A DNA stretch of 64,000 bases from Candidatus Sulfotelmatobacter kueseliae (lineage in GTDB: Bacteria > Acidobacteriota > Terriglobia > Terriglobales > Acidobacteriaceae). The notes beneath the pieces are model-generated. The model saw only the letters and a program-made list of their open reading frames with translations. It had not been told where the DNA came from and searched no databases. Below are positions 61,244 through 64,000 of this stretch, piece after piece (the stretch's first letter is position 1; each line of letters starts with the position of its first letter). The stretch spans positions 870 through 64,869 of the forward strand of contig OMOD01000141.1 of assembly GCA_900290255.1 (NCBI GenBank), in the 5' to 3' direction. The position numbers and the translations under genes were made by a program.

Positions 61244-62362
61244 GTGAACCGGAGACAGTGGCTCAAGGCGACTGGGGGTTTGGGTGCAGGATCGGTTTTG
61301 GCGAACTGGGTATCGCTGCCCGGGCTGGCACAAGAACGTCCGGCCTGCAGTTGGGACGCGAGCATTACGCGGCTCAAGTTGCGGCACACATGGACCACCA
61401 CCATGTCGTCGAGCGAGTACCGCGATACCCTCCAGGTTCGTCTCTCCAGCGATGGAGTCACCGGGGTTGGAGAAGGGGCTCCGATTGTTCGATATCACGA
61501 GAACGCCGAAGACGGGAAGAAGGCCATCGCGTCGATTCTTCCCCTTTTGCAGACGGTGAATCCCTGGCATTTTGAAAAGACAATGACGGATGTCTTTCGG
61601 GCGATGCCCGGCCAATTTGCTGCTAAAGCAGCTTTGGATATCGCGCTGATGGATTGGGCCGGAAAGAAAATGAATGTGCCGCTGTACCAACTGCTCGGAC
61701 TCGATCCGGCAGATACTCCGATTACGACTTTTTCTATCGGCATTGATACGCCGGAGATCACGCGGCAGAAGGTCCGGGAGGCGGAGTCATTTCCGGTGCT
61801 CAAGATCAAGGTTGGTCTGGACACGGACGAAGCTACCATCGCCGCCGTGCGCAGCGTGACCAAGAAACCGCTGCGCGTGGATGCCAACGAGGGCTGGAAA
61901 GACAAGGAGGAAGCCGTCCGCAAAATCAACTGGCTGGAATCGCAGGGCGTGGAATTCATCGAGCAACCCATGCCGGCGGAAATGATCGAAGAAACCCGAT
62001 GGGTGAGAAGCCGTGTGCACCTGCCGATCATCGCCGATGAGGCTGCCGTAAGTGCCAGCTCCATCCGCAAGTTGATCGACGCTTATGACGGAGTCAACGT
62101 CAAACTCGACAAGTGTGGCGGCATACAGGAATCTCTGCGCATGATCTACGTGGCCAAGTCCCTGGGGATGAAAACCATGCTCGGCTGCATGGTTTCGAGT
62201 TCGGTCAGCGTCACCGCAGCGGCGCATCTTTCGCCGCTGGTCGACTATGCCGACCTGGATGGAAACTTGCTCATCGCCAACGATCCCTACACTGGCGTCA
62301 CCGTTCAGAAGGGGAAACTGATTCTTCCCGAGGGGCCAGGATTAGGGTTGAAGCCAGTTTGA
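61244..62362 (+). CDS. Tat-exported dipeptide epimerase-like enolase-superfamily enzyme
   Basis: Muconate-lactonizing/AEE subgroup of the enolase superfamily. GTG 61244, 4 bases after GGAGGGAT, opens a twin-arginine signal NRRQWLKATGGLGAGSVLA, so the enzyme is probably exported folded; the track start 61178 would bury it. Seen: Lys187-x-Lys189 (LKIKVG), metal ligands Asp213 (RVDANEGW), Glu240 (FIEQP) and Asp265 (IADEA), and Lys287/Lys290 (NVKLDKCGG), the pattern of L-Ala-D/L-Glu and related dipeptide epimerases. The usual enzymes are cytoplasmic peptidoglycan-recycling enzymes; export is notable. It diverges from the DUF4380 operon. Confidence 0.85.
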   Translation: MNRRQWLKATGGLGAGSVLANWVSLPGLAQERPACSWDASITRLKLRHTWTTTMSSSEYRDTLQVRLSSDGVTGVGEGAPIVRYHENAEDGKKAIASILPLLQTVNPWHFEKTMTDVFRAMPGQFAAKAALDIALMDWAGKKMNVPLYQLLGLDPADTPITTFSIGIDTPEITRQKVREAESFPVLKIKVGLDTDEATIAAVRSVTKKPLRVDANEGWKDKEEAVRKINWLESQGVEFIEQPMPAEMIEETRWVRSRVHLPIIADEAAVSASSIRKLIDAYDGVNVKLDKCGGIQESLRMIYVAKSLGMKTMLGCMVSSSVSVTAAAHLSPLVDYADLDGNLLIANDPYTGVTVQKGKLILPEGPGLGLKPV

Positions 62363-62525
62363 CATGATGGTTCGACCAGCCCCGCGATCGGCTAAAGCAC
62401 TTCTCGGATTGCTGTAGATCGCCAACCGAAACCGGGAAGGGCACGAGTTCACACGTGCCGCAACCGCTGCAGAGTAAGGCGGCTTCAGCCGCTGAGGGTC
62501 AGAGGGATTTTTCCGGGCCACTTTC

Positions 62526-62545
62526 GGCACGACTGAAGTCGTGCC
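62526..62545. terminator. Perfect hairpin between convergent genes
   Basis: GGCACGACT-GA-AGTCGTGCC is a perfect palindrome (the minimal loop would open to 4-6 bases), and AGTCGTGCC occurs once more just downstream at 62552. It lies between the stops of two convergent genes. It may be a bidirectional terminator or another dispersed palindromic repeat. Confidence 0.5.
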
Positions 62546-62595
62546 CTTCCCAGTCGTGCCTTCCTCTACAAGAAACGCCTTCAGATGCAGGTCTG

Positions 62596-64000
62596 CTATC
62601 GGTCTGGTTCCTTCACCACGATGATCCGGTCTGCCGCCACGTCGTGCAGTTGCTGCACGACGCCCGAAGGCCAGCGGATTTCGACCAGATCTGCTGAAGC
62701 ATTGGCTCCCAGTCCAAAATGAACCGGACCGGCGCTCGACGAGGCATAACCCGCGCTGGTGGTCATCTGGTTGTACTGCGCTCCGGACTTGGTGACGAGC
62801 TTGATTCTTGCCCCGATTCCGTCGCGGTTGCTCCTGGTTCCCTGTAGCTTGAACTCCAGCCAATGGTTGTTGCCCGGGCTTTGGTTGATCCAGACTTCCG
62901 CCGGCGCGCTGAGCGCACTCACGACGACGTCCAACCGCCCATCGCCGTTCAGGTCTCCGATGGCGGAGCCTCGGTGTCGCGCGGGAGGTTGCGCCGTCAA
63001 TCCCGCCTCGGCGGTCAAAGCCTGGAACTTCATGCCGCCAAGATTGCGGAAGACGGTGTTGGGCTGCTCAATGGGCAGGTTCGCTGCCGACGCCAGCGAC
63101 TGCACGTGACCGCGCGAGACAAAAATATCTTTCCAACCGTCGTTGTCAAAATCCGCGATGGTGGGAGAATAACCGGCCATGGGCAGGCTCATCCGGGTCA
63201 TTCCGCTCTCCCGTGTTACCTCCACAAAACTTCCTTTCCCGGTGTTGCGATAGAGAGGGAATGTCTCGCCATCGAGAGCAACCAGAAAAATGTCGGGGTA
63301 GCCATCGTTATCGAGATCGCGAAAATCCACGCCCATGCCGGAAATATAGGTGCCATCCTCGCGCAGTGCGACATTCTCGTCGAAAGCTGCTTCCTCGAAC
63401 TTGCCGCCTCCCTGGTTGCGGAAGAACGAATTCATCAGCTTGTCGTTGGTGACCATGAGGTCCATCTTGCCGGAAAGTGTCGAATCGGCGGCGGCGACTC
63501 CCATGCCTTTGCCGGGATGCGCGCGGAAACCCGCTTCCACCGAAGCGTCGCGGAAAGTGCCGTCGCCGTTGTTGATGAACAACTGGTTGGGAGTGGGTTT
63601 GTACATCTTGGGATGGCAGTAGTCGCGATGCCCATAGCCTTCGCAAACCGGCTCGTGGTCCACATCCCATTTCAGATAGTTGATGACCACGAGATCAAGC
63701 AGGCCATCGTTGTTCACATCCACCCACGCGGCGGCCACCGCCCATAGCGGCCCGTACTCCGGATCGGGTTTGTTCAGGCCCGCCTTGGCGGTCACATCGG
63801 TAAAGGTGCCGTCGCCGTTATTGTGATAAAGCGTGTTGCGATGCACGCCGGCGACAAAAATGTCTTCGTAGCCATCGTTGTCATAGTCCCCAATGGCGAC
63901 GCCGGTGTCGTAGCCGGTTCCGGCCAATCCGGCTTTCTCGGTTACGTCCGTGAAATGTCCGTGGCCGTCGTTCTCGAAGAGACGGTTGTAGTATTTCGGG
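62596..64000 (-). CDS. Secreted FG-GAP/VCBS repeat protein with ASPIC/UnbV domain (5' end off window)
   Basis: The frame runs open to the last base, so the N-terminus lies beyond the window; the track's TTG 63927 is not a real start. Seen: at least five VCBS/FG-GAP beta-propeller repeats with calcium-type loops (DYDNDGYEDIFVAG, DVNNDGLLDLVVIN, DLDNDGYPDIFLVA, DFDNDGWKDIFVSR, DLNGDGRLDVVVSA), then the C-terminal ASPIC/UnbV domain (SNRDGIGARIKL, SAGYASSSAGPVHFGLG, VEIRWPSGVVQQL). Members are secreted or surface-exposed and abundant in Acidobacteriota; function is not known. Confidence 0.92.
   Translation of the reverse strand, partial: PKYYNRLFENDGHGHFTDVTEKAGLAGTGYDTGVAIGDYDNDGYEDIFVAGVHRNTLYHNNGDGTFTDVTAKAGLNKPDPEYGPLWAVAAAWVDVNNDGLLDLVVINYLKWDVDHEPVCEGYGHRDYCHPKMYKPTPNQLFINNGDGTFRDASVEAGFRAHPGKGMGVAAADSTLSGKMDLMVTNDKLMNSFFRNQGGGKFEEAAFDENVALREDGTYISGMGVDFRDLDNDGYPDIFLVALDGETFPLYRNTGKGSFVEVTRESGMTRMSLPMAGYSPTIADFDNDGWKDIFVSRGHVQSLASAANLPIEQPNTVFRNLGGMKFQALTAEAGLTAQPPARHRGSAIGDLNGDGRLDVVVSALSAPAEVWINQSPGNNHWLEFKLQGTRSNRDGIGARIKLVTKSGAQYNQMTTSAGYASSSAGPVHFGLGANASADLVEIRWPSGVVQQLHDVAADRIIVVKEPDR

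Noticed and set aside
59597-61690. 697-residue version of the DUF4380 gene
   Set aside because: The first 214 codons run antisense to the divergent epimerase gene and lack signal or domain features; AAGGAG and the hydrophobic N-terminus place the start at 61048.

Overview
The window looks like chromosome of a GC-rich soil-type Acidobacteriota (Terriglobia-like). This is an inference from gene content: an Oar/TonB-dependent receptor with a carboxypeptidase-regulatory N-domain, an ASPIC/UnbV FG-GAP protein, a YXWGXW protein, an LssY-C protein, PEGA-kinase and TonB-fusion signalling proteins, many secreted glycoside hydrolases, and dispersed palindromes carrying the motif GTCATCCTGAGCG. I found no phage, insertion sequence, plasmid gene or CRISPR array. 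Many ORF-track starts are upstream of the likely real start; wherever a Shine-Dalgarno, signal peptide or family alignment decides the start I moved it and say so.

Layout. 1-0.35 kb: tRNA-Gly and tRNA-Cys, with a second copy of the tRNA-Cys 3' end. 0.6-7.3 kb: Tat-exported GH2 beta-galactosidase, fused MFS/spermidine-synthase-like protein, class-C beta-lactamase-fold hydrolase and a membrane-anchored peroxiredoxin. 7.5-15.7 kb: complete pyruvate dehydrogenase operon (E1, E2, E3) followed by an MscS-like channel; each junction carries a different palindromic repeat, and one of these is translated as the N-terminus of the channel. 15.7-25.7 kb: M28 peptidase, membrane protein, receiver-TM-TonB fusion, a predicted pseudokinase with PEGA domains, a previously uncalled 51-residue membrane protein just behind it, an ABC-ATPase remnant and two lineage-type hypotheticals. 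25.8-32.5 kb: hybrid histidine kinase, ArnT-like glycosyltransferase, FucP-type sugar transporter and aldo-keto reductase. 32.5-37 kb: small hypothetical, GH57 remnant, and a tight operon of class I aldolase, FGGY kinase and fucose-isomerase-like protein. 37.3-42.6 kb: alpha-galactosidase with PKD domain, DUF1080 protein, YXWGXW protein.

43.2-50.3 kb holds the most interesting unit: a HoxEFUYH-type NAD(P)-linked [NiFe]-hydrogenase operon in which the diaphorase subunit is fused to a complete GltD/NfnB-like FAD-NADPH module (1052 residues). Two CRP/FNR-type palindromes lie upstream, and a small zinc-ribbon protein and a convergent maturation protease follow. 50.3-52 kb: histidine ammonia-lyase-type enzyme whose MIO triad reads Ala-Cys-Gly. 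52.2-64 kb: TonB-dependent receptor with a secreted glycosidase-like protein, a deleted SDR remnant behind a GntR-like palindrome, a DUF4380-KDG kinase-KDPG aldolase operon, a Tat-exported dipeptide-epimerase-like enolase, and an ASPIC/UnbV protein cut by the window edge.

Taken together the genes fit a heterotroph that takes polysaccharide fragments through outer-membrane receptors, cleaves them with exported glycosidases, feeds sugars through kinase/aldolase routes (KDG/KDPG and a fucose-like isomerase-kinase-aldolase route) to pyruvate and acetyl-CoA, and can balance NAD(H)/NADP(H) with a cytoplasmic hydrogenase.
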